This document shows, in pieces, positions 48,253 through 57,316 of a stretch of DNA of 57,316 nt (position 1 is its first letter; the number at the start of each line of letters is the position of its first letter). Under the pieces are notes generated by a model. The model was not told the DNA's origin. It saw only the letters and a list, made by a program, of their open reading frames with translations, and did not search any database. The translations under genes were made by a program, and so were the position numbers. Source of the stretch: DASZHJ01 sp035581425 (GTDB lineage: Bacteria > Pseudomonadota > Alphaproteobacteria > ATCC43930 > CGMCC-115725); the NCBI GenBank assembly GCA_035581425.1, contig DATJVP010000054.1, positions 1 through 57,316 of the forward strand. The letters are read 5' to 3'.

Positions 48253-48725
48253 AGAAGCATCACGTCAGCACCACCATCAACGGCGAGCCCACGGAGTTTC
48301 TCTGCGAGCCGCAGCTCACGCTCCTCGATGTGCTCCGCGACCAGTTGCAGCTCACGGGTAGCAAGGAAGGCTGCAGCTCCGGCGACTGCGGCGCCTGCAG
48401 CGTGATCGTCGACGGCCGCCTCGTCTGTTCCTGTCTCATGCTCGCGGTCGAGACCGACGGCCACAAGGTGGAGACCATCGAGGGCATGGCGAACGGCCAG
48501 GAACTCCATCCGCTGCAGCGGAAATTCCTGGAGCATGCGGCTCTCCAGTGCGGCTTCTGCACGCCGGGCGTGCTCGTCGCAGCGAAGGCGCTGCTCGACC
48601 GCAATCCCGATCCCACCGAGGAGGAGACTCGCTACTGGCTCGCGGGCAATCTCTGCCGCTGTACCGGCTACGACAAGATCGTCCGTGCCGTCCTCGACGC
48701 AGCCGCGGAGCTACGCGCTAAGTAA
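48249..48725 (+). CDS. 2Fe-2S small subunit of molybdenum hydroxylase (CoxS-like)
   Basis: Iron-sulfur protein of 158 aa with two clusters. The N-terminal plant-type cluster uses GCSSGDCGACSVIVDG and a fourth Cys in LVCSC. The C-terminal cluster uses CGFCTPG and CRCTGY. These transfer electrons from the molybdenum site to the FAD subunit. Length is typical. The gap to the next gene (99 bases) contains a small hairpin TCTCC/GGAGA at 48740-48753 without a T run. Confidence 0.94.
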   Translation: MKKHHVSTTINGEPTEFLCEPQLTLLDVLRDQLQLTGSKEGCSSGDCGACSVIVDGRLVCSCLMLAVETDGHKVETIEGMANGQELHPLQRKFLEHAALQCGFCTPGVLVAAKALLDRNPDPTEEETRYWLAGNLCRCTGYDKIVRAVLDAAAELRAK

Positions 48726-48824
48726 CTGGAGCGCGATTGTCTCCTCGCGGAGAAGTGACCATCGCTGTATTTGCTGCCGTGGCGAGGTTCGGGGCCGACA
48801 TGGCAATTGCAAGCGAGGTCTCCG

Positions 48825-50000
48825 ATGCCAACTAAGGCCCAATGGCCAAAGGCTGCAAGTTCGGAAGAATCCGACGCCGGTGAGCCGGCGCCATATCCGC
48901 TGATTGCCCTGGTGCTGCAGGGCGGCGGCGCGCTCGGCTCCTACCAGGTCGGTGCCTTTCGCGCGCTCGACGAGGCCGGCTATTGTCCGCACTGGTTCGC
49001 GGGAACATCGATCGGCGCCATCAACGCGGCGATCATGGCCGGCAATCCCCCGGAGGCACGGCTCGAGAGGCTCGAAGAGTTTTGGCGCACCGTCGCGCGC
49101 AACATACCCACGATTGCGAGCGGGGCCGGGGTGCAGAAGCAGGCATATTTTGCGCTCAGCGCTTGGCAGACGATGTTGCTCGGCCAGCCCGGGTTCTTCC
49201 GTCCGCGGCCGGTGAGCCCCTGGCTCGCGCAGCCGGGCGCGCCGGCGGCCGTGAGCTATTACGACACTTCGGCGCTGCGCGGCACTCTCGAGAAACTCGT
49301 CGATTTCGACCGGCTAAACGACGGCACCGTCCGCCTGAGCCTAGGGGCCGTCAACGTGCGAACGGGGGACCAGGTCTATTTCGACACGCGCCGGCAGCGG
49401 CTCGCTCCGGAGCACGTGATGGCGAGCGGTGCGCTGCCGCCGGCCTTTCCGCCGATCGAGATCGATGGCGAGTTCTATTGGGATGGCGGCATCGTCTCCA
49501 ACACGCCGCTCGACGTTATCATCGACGAGCTGCCGCGTCGGAGCACGCTCTGCTTCATGGTCGATCTCTTCGACATGATGGGGACGGTGCCGATGACGAT
49601 GGAAGGGGTCGAAGTGCGGCGAAAGGACATCACGTACGCGAGCCGCTCCAACCGCTCCATCGAGGCGCATCGCATCCAGCACAATCTGCGCCGCGCGGTG
49701 ATGGCGCTCTGGAAGAACCTCGCGCCCGAGAAGCAGCAGGCGGCGCACCTCAGCACGCTCGCAGCGCTCGGCTGCACCACGACGATGCACATCGCACGAA
49801 TCCTGCATCGTAACGAGCCCGACGAGCTCTCGAGCAAGGATTACGAGTTCTCCGCGGCCTCGATCGCGGAGCACGGCGAAGCGGGTTACCACGATGCCAA
49901 GCGGATCTTGGACCGCGCACCCTGGCGCGATCCCGTTCCGCCCGATGTCGGCGTGGTAGTTCACGACATTCCGCCGGATGAGATGGCTGCCGACGAATGA
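48825..50000 (+). CDS. patatin-like phospholipase family protein
   Basis: Serine lipase/acyl hydrolase of 391 aa. The oxyanion motif is LQGGGALGSYQ, the nucleophile GTSIG and the dyad aspartate DGG in YWDGGIVSNTPLD, so the Ser-Asp dyad is complete. The C-terminal third (about 250-391) matches a DUF3734-like region with RSNRSIEAHRIQHNLR. The N-terminus has no signal peptide. I chose the ATG at 48825 with GCGAGG upstream. Probably a cytoplasmic membrane-lipid or polyhydroxyalkanoate-related hydrolase; it is not clearly linked to either neighbour. Confidence 0.9.
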   Translation: MPTKAQWPKAASSEESDAGEPAPYPLIALVLQGGGALGSYQVGAFRALDEAGYCPHWFAGTSIGAINAAIMAGNPPEARLERLEEFWRTVARNIPTIASGAGVQKQAYFALSAWQTMLLGQPGFFRPRPVSPWLAQPGAPAAVSYYDTSALRGTLEKLVDFDRLNDGTVRLSLGAVNVRTGDQVYFDTRRQRLAPEHVMASGALPPAFPPIEIDGEFYWDGGIVSNTPLDVIIDELPRRSTLCFMVDLFDMMGTVPMTMEGVEVRRKDITYASRSNRSIEAHRIQHNLRRAVMALWKNLAPEKQQAAHLSTLAALGCTTTMHIARILHRNEPDELSSKDYEFSAASIAEHGEAGYHDAKRILDRAPWRDPVPPDVGVVVHDIPPDEMAADE

Positions 50001-50016
50001 GCGCCTGGGTGTCGCG

Positions 50017-50991
50017 CTAGCCTCTGAGGTGACACGCGACCCAGTGCCCGCTCGCGCCTTGCTTCAGCGCGGGACGCTCGGTTGCGCAGAGTGGAAGGTC
50101 CTTGATCGGGCAGCGCGGGTGGAAATGGCAGCCGCTCGGCGGGCGGATCGGATTTGGGACTTCGCCCTGGAGTCTGACCCGCGAGCGCTTCACCTTGGGA
50201 TCGGGTATCGGCACCGCCGACAGCAGCGCCTCGGTATAGGGGTGGAGTGGATTGGCGTAGAGGTCCTTGGCCGACGCAATCTCGACGATGCGGCCCAGAT
50301 ACATCACGGCGACGCGGCTGCTGATGTGCTCGACCACCGAGAGATCGTGCGCAATGAAGATGTAGGTGAGGCCGAATTGCTGCTGCAGATCCTCCAGCAG
50401 GTTGATCACCTGTGCTTGCACGGAGACGTCGAGGGCGGAGACAGGCTCGTCGCAGACCACGAGCTTCGGCTCGACCGCAAGCGCGCGCGCGATGCCGATG
50501 CGCTGGCGCTGGCCGCCGGAGAATTCGTGCGGATAGCGCCGCATGTGGTCGGCCTTCAATCCGACCGTCTCCAGGAGGCGCACCACGCGGTCGCGATGCG
50601 CGCTGGCGGAATCCGCGAGGTCGTGGATGGTGAGGGCTTCGCCGATGATGGAGCCCACGGTCATGCGGGGATCGAGGGAGGCATAGGGGTCCTGGAAGAT
50701 GATCTGCATGTCGCGGCGAAGCGCGCGCATCGCCTTCTTGTTCATGGCGCGCACGTCCTTGCCCTCGAACCAGACCTCACCCGAGCTGGGCTCGATGAGC
50801 CGCAGGATACAGCGGCCCGTGGTGGATTTGCCGCAGCCGGATTCTCCGACGACGCCGAGCGTCTCCCCGGCTTCGACCTCGAAGCTTACGCCGTCGACCG
50901 CGTGCACCATCTCGACCGCCCGCCGCAGGATGCCGCCCCTCAAGTGAAAGTTCTTCACGAGATCGACGACGCGGAGAAGGGGCTCGGTCAC
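50017..50991 (-). CDS. dppF: peptide-type ABC transporter ATP-binding protein (DppF-like, second system)
   Basis: ATPase of 324 aa with Walker A GESGCGKST, Q-loop FQDPYASLDP, signature FSGGQRQRI, Walker B VCDEPVSALD and H-loop IAHDLSVV, complete. The C-terminal PSGCHFHPRCPIKDLPLC segment is typical. It is the last gene of a minus-strand operon in the order SBP, permease, permease, ATPase, ATPase. It shares the family but not close identity with the first system at 9861-15227. Confidence 0.93.
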   Translation of the reverse strand: MTEPLLRVVDLVKNFHLRGGILRRAVEMVHAVDGVSFEVEAGETLGVVGESGCGKSTTGRCILRLIEPSSGEVWFEGKDVRAMNKKAMRALRRDMQIIFQDPYASLDPRMTVGSIIGEALTIHDLADSASAHRDRVVRLLETVGLKADHMRRYPHEFSGGQRQRIGIARALAVEPKLVVCDEPVSALDVSVQAQVINLLEDLQQQFGLTYIFIAHDLSVVEHISSRVAVMYLGRIVEIASAKDLYANPLHPYTEALLSAVPIPDPKVKRSRVRLQGEVPNPIRPPSGCHFHPRCPIKDLPLCATERPALKQGASGHWVACHLRG

Positions 50992-51010
50992 TGGCGGAAG
51001 CTCCCCTCGC

Positions 51011-52011
<1,001 letters not shown>

Positions 52012-52015
<4 letters not shown>

Positions 52016-52953
52016 ATGACCCTGCGGGGGTCGAGAACGTCGCGCAATCCGTCGCCGATGAAATTGATGGTGAGCACCACGAGGAAGATCGCGGCGCCTG
52101 CGATGAGCGCCCAATGCGGCGAGGTATCGAGCGTGTCCTTGGCGTCGAACAGGATGCGGCCCCAGGTCGGGGTGTCCGGCGGGAAACCAAGGCCAAGGAA
52201 CGAGAGCGTCGATTCCGCGATGATGGCGTCGGCGACGTTGATAGTGCCCGCGACGATGACGGGGCCGATCGCGTTCGGGAGGATGTGCCGCACCACCGTC
52301 CGGGTGGTCGAGGCGCCGAGCGCGCGCGCGGCCTCGACGAACTCCTTCTCGCGCAGCGACAGGAACTGCGCCCGCACGAGACGCGCCACCGGCATCCACC
52401 GGAAGCCGCCGATCACCGCAACGATCATCACGAAGATGCCGCCCTCGGGCCCGAGCAATTCCTTGAGCGTATCCCGGAAGAGATAGATCAGCAGCAGCAG
52501 CAGAGGGAGTTGGGGCAGCGAGAGGAAGAGATCGGTGAACCACATTAGCGCGGCATCGACGCTGCCGCGGGAGATGCCGGCGATCGAGCCGACCAGGATG
52601 CCTACGACCAGCGACACCATCATCGCCGCGAGACCGACCGAGAGAGAGATGCGCCCGCCATAGAGCATGCGTGCAAGCAGATCCTGACCGAGGTCGTCCG
52701 TGCCGAAGGGATGCGTGGTCGAGGGCGGCTGCAGCATCGCCGAGAAGTCGATCTCGTTGATCGCGACCGGCCAGAAAAGCGGACCCACGATCACCGCAAG
52801 CGCCATCACCGATAGGATCAACAAGCTTCCCACGGCCAAGCGATGCCGACGGAAGCGCCGCCAGGCGTCGCGCGCGGGGGAGAAGCTCGGAGCCGCGGCC
52901 TGAACCGCCGCTCCGGCCTCAACGGAAAGCGATGCGGGGGTCGAGCTTGGCAT
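52012..52953 (-). CDS. dppC: peptide-type ABC transporter permease (DppC-like, second system)
   Basis: Inner-membrane permease of 313 aa. After a cytoplasmic N-terminus with WRRFRRHRLAVGSLL comes the first helix, then FGTDDLGQDLLARMLYGGRI, the EAA loop EAARALGASTTRTVVRHILPN-type segment, LSFLGLGFPPDTPTWGRIL and the full tail NFIGDGLRDVLDPRRVM. That tail is the part missing from the DppC-like protein at 10799-11575. It overlaps the DppB-like gene by 35 bases, which is long for this operon type, and an alternative internal start is possible. Confidence 0.92.
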
Positions 52954-53878
52954 AGAGGATGTCGGCGATCATGTTGAATAGGACGACGAGGCAGGAGAAG
53001 ACGAAGGTCACGGCCATGATGACCGGCGTGTCGTTCGCCAGGATCGAGGTGATCAGCAGCGAGCCGATCCCGGGCACGCGGAAGATCTGCTCTGTGATGA
53101 TGGCGCCGCCGAAGATTGCGGGCATCTGCAGCGCCACCAGCGTCACCACGGGGATGAGCGCGTTGCGCACGACGTGCTTCACCACGACCTTGGCCTCGCG
53201 CAATCCCTTGGCGCGCGCCGTGGTGACGTAGTCGAGACGGATCACGTCGAGCACGGCCGAGCGCACGTAGCGCGTCCAGGAAGCGCCCTGGAACATGCCG
53301 AGCACCGCGACCGGCATGATCGACTGCCGGAACTCCTCCCAATACCAGCGCCAGCCCGTGGCATTGAGCTCGGAGTTGAAGACGAAGGGCAGCCAATGCA
53401 GATGGATGCTGAAAATCAGGATGAAAAGCAGTCCCGTGAAGAAGGTCGGCAGCGAGAAGCCGATGAAGGCGAAGGTGTTTGCGATCTGGTCGAAGAGGGA
53501 ATAGGGCCGCGTCGCCGCAATAACGCCGACGGGGAGCGCGATCATCAGCGCCAGGATCTGCGAGGAGCCGATCACCAGCAGCGTCGCGGGCAGGCGTTGC
53601 AGGATGAGCTTGTCCACGTCGACACGGCTGACGAACGAGAAGCCCCAGTCGCCGTGCAGCATCGCAGTCAGCCAATGGATGTAGCGAAGGTAGATCGGGT
53701 CATCCATGCCGAACTTGGTGCGGAGCGCGAGGCGCACCTCCGGCGGCACCGCGGGATTGGACGCGAGCTCGCCGAAGGGGTCGCCGGGTGCCAATGCCAG
53801 CACCGTGAACAGCACAACGCTGATGCCCAACAGGCTCGGCACTGCTATCAGCAGGCGCCGTAGCAGGTAGCGGCCCAT
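52919..53878 (-). CDS. dppB: peptide-type ABC transporter permease (DppB-like, second system)
   Basis: Inner-membrane permease of 319 aa. MGRYLLRRLLIAVPSLLGIS forms the first helix; LRTKFGMDDPIYLRYIHWLT and LHGDWGFSFVSRVDV follow in the periplasmic part. The EAA loop is TTARAKGLREAKVVVKHVVR and the end KLDPRIAFR. The binding-protein gene lies 21 bases upstream in the operon. Together with the DppC-like protein it forms the channel. Confidence 0.93.
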   Translation of the reverse strand: MGRYLLRRLLIAVPSLLGISVVLFTVLALAPGDPFGELASNPAVPPEVRLALRTKFGMDDPIYLRYIHWLTAMLHGDWGFSFVSRVDVDKLILQRLPATLLVIGSSQILALMIALPVGVIAATRPYSLFDQIANTFAFIGFSLPTFFTGLLFILIFSIHLHWLPFVFNSELNATGWRWYWEEFRQSIMPVAVLGMFQGASWTRYVRSAVLDVIRLDYVTTARAKGLREAKVVVKHVVRNALIPVVTLVALQMPAIFGGAIITEQIFRVPGIGSLLITSILANDTPVIMAVTFVFSCLVVLFNMIADILYAKLDPRIAFR

Positions 53879-53899
53879 CGGCTTTTCCCGCCTGGGCCG

Positions 53900-55690
53900 T
53901 CAGGCCTCGCGGTACCAATCCGCAATCAACCAGAGATCGGCGTCCCAGCCGCTCGATGGCGCGGAGAGCTTGAGAACAGCACCGTGCACCGCGGGTCGAT
54001 AGACGACCGGTATGAGCAGCCGATCCGCGATGACGAGCTCATTCATCTTGATGAACATCGCGGCCCGCTTCACGGGATCGAGCTCGCCCTCGGCGGCATG
54101 ATAGGTCTTGTCGTACTCCTCGCTGCGCCAGCGCGTGACGTTGCGACCCTGCCACTTGTTCTCCTTGGTCGCGACCTCCCAGGAGGTGAACTGGTTCATG
54201 AAGAACCCGGGATCGGGTTGCGTCATCGTCGTCGTGTACATCTGGATGTCGGTATAGAAGTGCGGATAGGTGTCGGGGTTCGCGACATCCGACGAGAAGA
54301 ACACCGACGCCGTCACGGCCTTGATCTCGATGCTGATGCCGGCCTTCTCGCAGGCCTGCTTCACGATCTGCTGCGTCTTCTGGCGCGGCGCGTTGATCGA
54401 GGTCTGGTAGACGTATTTGAGCTTCTTGCCGTCCTTCTCGCGTACGCCGTCTGAACCGCGCTTCCAGCCGGCGTCGTCGAGGATCTTGATGGCCTTGTCG
54501 ACGTTGAATTCCCAGCTCGTCGCGGTCGAGCGGAATCGCTTGGGGTTGTTGAGGAAGTTGGCCGTGGCGACGCCCGTGCGCCCGTAGATGAACTTCTCCA
54601 CCGAGCCGCGATCGACCAGGAGATTGAGCGCCTCGCGCACATTCTTGTCGCTGAGCGTTGGGTGCTTCGTCTTGACGCTCGAGCGCTCGCCGTCGACCTC
54701 AGTCCAGGGGTCGGTGGTGTTGAGCTGGATATGCTCGATGTTGCCGCCGTCGACGATCACGACCTTGCCCTTGCCGCCCTCCTCGAGCTTCTTGAGGATC
54801 TCGTCCTCGACCTGGAGGTTCCAGGCATAGTCGTACTCGCCGGTCTGCAGCACCGCGCGTGCGGCCGAGACCGCATCGCCGCCGCCCTTCATCTCGATGG
54901 TGTCGAAATAGGGCCGGTTCGGAACGTGGTAGTTGGGATTGAGCGCGCCGCGTACGAGGTCGCCCGGCTTGAAATCGACGAACTTGTAGGGGCCGGTGCC
55001 GACGGGCGAAAGGTTGTTCGGCGCGTCGCGCGACTTGTCGCCGATGTAGGGGCTGAAGAGGTGCTTCGGAATGATCATCCCGAAGTTGCCGACGAAAGCA
55101 TCCGCCCAGAACGGCGTCGGTTTCTGGAAGAGAATCTTGACGGTCAAATCGTCGACCTTCTCGACCTGGATGTCCTTATAGGATGCGATCGAGACCGCGG
55201 CCGTCGCGGGGTTCTTCGCGTATTCCCAATTGAAGACGACATCGTCGGCGGTGAAGGGCTTGCCGTCGTGCCAGGTGACGCCGCGCTTCAGCTTCCAGAC
55301 CACGGATTTGCCGTCGTCGGCGAGGCCTCCGTTCTGCATGCTCGGCGCTTCCGCCGCAAGGATCGGGACGAGATTGCCGTCGCCATCCCAGCCCGCGAGC
55401 GGCTCATAGAAGATGCGGCTCGCCTCTTGGTCCTTCGTGCCGACCGCGAAATGCGGATTGATTAGCGTGGGTGCCTGCCAGAACAGGAGCTTCAGCGGAC
55501 CGCCGCCGCCGGCCTTGGTAGGCTTGTAGCTCGATGCAGCCTGCGCCCAGGCGACGCCCGAGTGGCTCAGCATCATGCCCGCGATCGGCGCGGTCAGTCC
55601 CACGGCCACCATCCTGCGCACGAAATCGCGGCGCGACATCCGGCCGTCCTTCACTCGCGCGATCAGCGCACGAATCTCTTTCTCTCGCAT
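53900..55690 (-). CDS. dppA: peptide-type ABC transporter substrate-binding protein, Tat-exported (SBP_bac_5)
   Basis: Periplasmic receptor of 596 aa, first gene of the second importer operon. The Tat signal is SRRDFVRRMVAVGLTAPIAG after a 17-residue n-region, cleaved near AWAQA. Family segments are LKLLFWQAPTLINPHFAVGT, LKRGVTWHDGKPFTADDVVF and VGTGPYKFVDFKPGD. It belongs to the long, Tat-dependent group of family 5 receptors seen in alphaproteobacteria. The ligand cannot be told. Its leader contains a hairpin (55742-55768). Confidence 0.93.
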   Translation of the reverse strand: MREKEIRALIARVKDGRMSRRDFVRRMVAVGLTAPIAGMMLSHSGVAWAQAASSYKPTKAGGGGPLKLLFWQAPTLINPHFAVGTKDQEASRIFYEPLAGWDGDGNLVPILAAEAPSMQNGGLADDGKSVVWKLKRGVTWHDGKPFTADDVVFNWEYAKNPATAAVSIASYKDIQVEKVDDLTVKILFQKPTPFWADAFVGNFGMIIPKHLFSPYIGDKSRDAPNNLSPVGTGPYKFVDFKPGDLVRGALNPNYHVPNRPYFDTIEMKGGGDAVSAARAVLQTGEYDYAWNLQVEDEILKKLEEGGKGKVVIVDGGNIEHIQLNTTDPWTEVDGERSSVKTKHPTLSDKNVREALNLLVDRGSVEKFIYGRTGVATANFLNNPKRFRSTATSWEFNVDKAIKILDDAGWKRGSDGVREKDGKKLKYVYQTSINAPRQKTQQIVKQACEKAGISIEIKAVTASVFFSSDVANPDTYPHFYTDIQMYTTTMTQPDPGFFMNQFTSWEVATKENKWQGRNVTRWRSEEYDKTYHAAEGELDPVKRAAMFIKMNELVIADRLLIPVVYRPAVHGAVLKLSAPSSGWDADLWLIADWYREA

Positions 55691-55741
55691 GCGACGCCCC
55701 CATCTCGTGTCTGGTTTTTACCCTGTTTGCATCTAATTGCA

Positions 55742-55768
55742 GCACGGCCCATTTCTCTGGGCTCGTGC
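55742..55768 (-). other. hairpin in the leader of the second importer operon
   Basis: GCACG-GCCC (55742-55750) pairs with GGGC-T-CGTGC (55759-55768) around eight bases, with one bulged base. On the minus strand it lies 52-78 bases before the binding-protein start. No T run follows on the minus strand, so it is a leader structure rather than a terminator. Confidence 0.35.
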
Positions 55769-55812
55769 AGAAAACGCTAACACAACGGCGAGAACTCCGG
55801 GAACCGATTTTT

Positions 55813-55866
55813 CGGCGGCTCGCACTCGCCTCCGCCGGGGCCGGTCTCATCGGCGGCGAGCCGCCG
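55813..55866. repeat. 11-base perfect inverted repeat in a gene-free gap
   Basis: CGGCGGCTCGC (55813-55823) and GCGAGCCGCCG (55856-55866) are perfect reverse complements separated by 32 bases. The 289-base gap 55691-55979 between the divergent importer operon and the sulfotransferase gene contains this repeat and the hairpin at 55742-55768; I see no other gene or site in it. Confidence 0.5.
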
Positions 55867-55979
55867 CAGTGCCGCGCAAACTCGTCGTATTCGAGCGCGA
55901 CGTGGGCGACGGTCATAATCTCTCCGGCGTTGCTTCGTGATATCGTGCCGCGCGTCGTTGAGGCCTCGGGGAGCGCGCG

Positions 55980-56918
55980 ATGGCGATCTCGGAATCGGGC
56001 AGCGGGCAGCAGTCGGAGCCGCTTGACGCCACCTTCGACTATTCGGCGCTGCAATCGCGGCTCGGCGCGCTCCTTCGCAAACAGCTCTTCTTCGTGGGCG
56101 GGCTCGCCAAGTCTGGCACGACCTGGGTACAGCTTCTGCTGGATGGACATCCCCAGGTGAGCTGCAGCGGCGAACTGCATCTCTGCAACCGGCTCTTCCC
56201 CGCACTCAAGAGCACGCTCGAGGCGCACAATGCGCTCCTCCTGGAGAAGACGCGCACGCTCTTCGCGGAGACGGCGCCGGAGCCCCCGCTCTTCGCGGCC
56301 GAGGAGCTCCAGTTCCTATTCGCGAGTGCGGTGCTGCTGCTCCTCGCGGCGCGCGCGAGCGACGAAACCGTACTCGCGGTCGGCGAGAAAACGCCGGAGA
56401 ACGCGCAATTTCTCGCCCGGCTCGGCCAGATCTTTCCCACGGCGAGGTTCATCCACGTCGTGCGCGACCCCCGAGACGCCGCGGTCTCCGCCTGGTTTCA
56501 CGTGCTCCGCACCATCCCCGAGGAGACGCGGTTGCACTTCGCGTCGGCCTCGGACTATTTCCGGTACTACGTCCAGCAATGGGTGGCGCAGGTCCGTCTC
56601 GGAGAGGAGTTCGGCCGGCGACACCCGCACCGCTATGTCGAGGTCACCTATGAGGCATTGAGCGCCGAGCCTGAGCCGGCGCTCGCTGCCTTGCTGCGCT
56701 TCCTCGGCGTAGACCACGGTAGCGACGCGGTCCGGCGCTGTCTTTCCGCTGCGGTCTTCGAGCGGCTGAGCGGCGGCCGCGGTCGCGGGCGCGAGGATCG
56801 CGCCTCGCTCTTCCGCAAGGGGATTGTCGGGGATTGGAAGAACCACTTCGGCGCTGAGGACCAGCGCTATGCGATCGAGAAGGCCGGGCCCTACATGCGC
56901 CGGTTCGGATTCATCTGA
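55980..56918 (+). CDS. PAPS-dependent sulfotransferase family protein
   Basis: Sulfotransferase of 312 aa. The 5'-phosphosulfate loop is LAKSGTTWVQLLLDGHP and the 3'-phosphate site FIHVVRDPRDAAVSAWFH; the C-terminal RKGIVGDWKNHF is the second cofactor loop. All three are intact. It would move sulfate from PAPS to an alcohol or amine acceptor, perhaps a lipid, glycan or small molecule. It has no signal peptide. It stands alone on the plus strand, ending eight bases into the convergent ligase gene. Confidence 0.92.
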   Translation: MAISESGSGQQSEPLDATFDYSALQSRLGALLRKQLFFVGGLAKSGTTWVQLLLDGHPQVSCSGELHLCNRLFPALKSTLEAHNALLLEKTRTLFAETAPEPPLFAAEELQFLFASAVLLLLAARASDETVLAVGEKTPENAQFLARLGQIFPTARFIHVVRDPRDAAVSAWFHVLRTIPEETRLHFASASDYFRYYVQQWVAQVRLGEEFGRRHPHRYVEVTYEALSAEPEPALAALLRFLGVDHGSDAVRRCLSAAVFERLSGGRGRGREDRASLFRKGIVGDWKNHFGAEDQRYAIEKAGPYMRRFGFI

Positions 56919-57316
56919 CGGAATTGAGGTGACGCTCCGCCAGGCGCCTGATCGCGGCACGGTCGATCTTGCCGTTGGGCGTACGCGGTAGCGTGTCCGC
57001 ATAGAGGATCTGTTGCGGCCGCTTATCCGGCGGCAGATGGCGCGCGAGATGTGCGGCGATCGCCGCGTGCTCGGAGGGGCCGCGCGTGACAACCATTGCC
57101 ACCGCTTCCTCGCCGCCCCCGCCTACGGGTGCCCCGACGACGACCGCCTCGAGGACGGAGGCGTGCGCGGTCAATACCGCCTCGACCTCGTTGGGCAGGA
57201 ACTCGACGCCCTTTCCGACGATGAGGTCGGAGCTGCGGCCGTGGAGGTGGAGATAGCCCTCGCGGTCGATGCTCGCGAGGTCGCCGGGATAGTGCCAGCC
57301 GTCGCGAAAGCCCTCA
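56911..57316 (-). CDS. AMP-forming ligase, C-terminal part (cut by window end)
   Basis: The minus-strand frame is open from the window end and encodes about 134 residues of the C-terminal part of an ANL enzyme. GWHYPGDLASIDREGYLHLH is motif A7, GRSSDLIVGKGVEFLPNEVE motif A8 and the catalytic lysine is in TPNGKIDRAAIRRL (A10). A fatty-acyl- or aryl-CoA ligase, or a stand-alone adenylation enzyme, is likely; the substrate pocket lies outside the window. It differs from the 36372-37808 ligase. Confidence 0.88.
   Translation of the reverse strand, partial: EGFRDGWHYPGDLASIDREGYLHLHGRSSDLIVGKGVEFLPNEVEAVLTAHASVLEAVVVGAPVGGGGEEAVAMVVTRGPSEHAAIAAHLARHLPPDKRPQQILYADTLPRTPNGKIDRAAIRRLAERHLNSVR

Overview
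The window is a GC-rich, gene-dense stretch of bacterial chromosome. It holds 54 recognisable genes (the last one cut by the window edge), short gaps, many 1-4 base overlaps between genes, and frequent GTG/TTG starts. I see no insertion sequence, prophage, integrase, CRISPR array, rRNA or tRNA. The rhizobial-type glnT-glxDCB block, the sox operon and the wealth of ABC importers, LLM flavoenzymes, amidases and a CO-dehydrogenase-type molybdoenzyme suggest a metabolically versatile soil or root-associated alphaproteobacterium. That assignment is inference from gene content only.

Layout. (1) 205-5318: glnT-glxDCB, equivalent to gamma-glutamylmethylamide synthetase plus N-methylglutamate synthase, with a divergent XRE-cupin regulator. 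(2) 5335-9653: a RidA / LLM flavoenzyme / alpha-beta hydrolase trio reminiscent of the Rut pyrimidine pathway, a GntR-FCD regulator and a second LLM enzyme. (3) 9861-16229: a complete peptide-type ABC importer with an aldo/keto reductase. Two perfect GGTATACC palindromes sit in its promoter regions and are candidate sites for the GntR protein. (4) 16259-28424: a catabolic regulon made of an hcnABC-like three-subunit flavoenzyme, an amino-acid-type ABC importer split across a second XRE-cupin regulator, the sarcosine-oxidase-type soxBDAG genes and a 2-hydroxyacid dehydrogenase. A 23-base motif with 19 identities lies in both divergent promoter regions.

(5) 28425-34379: the most unusual part. 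A strongly structured leader precedes a tightly coupled five-gene operon: a Cache-GAF membrane sensor with a degenerate class III cyclase domain, an MlaE permease, an MlaF-like ABC ATPase that has lost every catalytic motif, an MlaD/MCE protein and a repeat-rich lipoprotein. Both nucleotide-handling proteins look catalytically dead. I know of no described system with this composition. (6) 34468-37808: an acetamidase/formamidase, an orphan PEP-CTERM protein, a foldable intergenic element and an acyl-CoA-synthetase-like enzyme.

(7) 37805-48725: a probable minus-strand operon of a molybdenum hydroxylase large subunit, a MoaD-like protein, an iron/polyamine-type ABC importer, AtuA- and DUF4387-family proteins and an amidase, with coxM- and coxS-like subunits divergent. 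(8) 48825-57316: a patatin-like lipase, a second peptide-type ABC importer (dppA-B-C-D-F order), a sulfotransferase and the C-terminal part of an AMP-forming ligase cut by the window end.

Together, regions 1 and 4 contain all parts needed for methylamine or N-methyl amino acid breakdown, and regions 2, 3, 7 and 8 are import-plus-oxidation modules for unknown nitrogen-containing organics.
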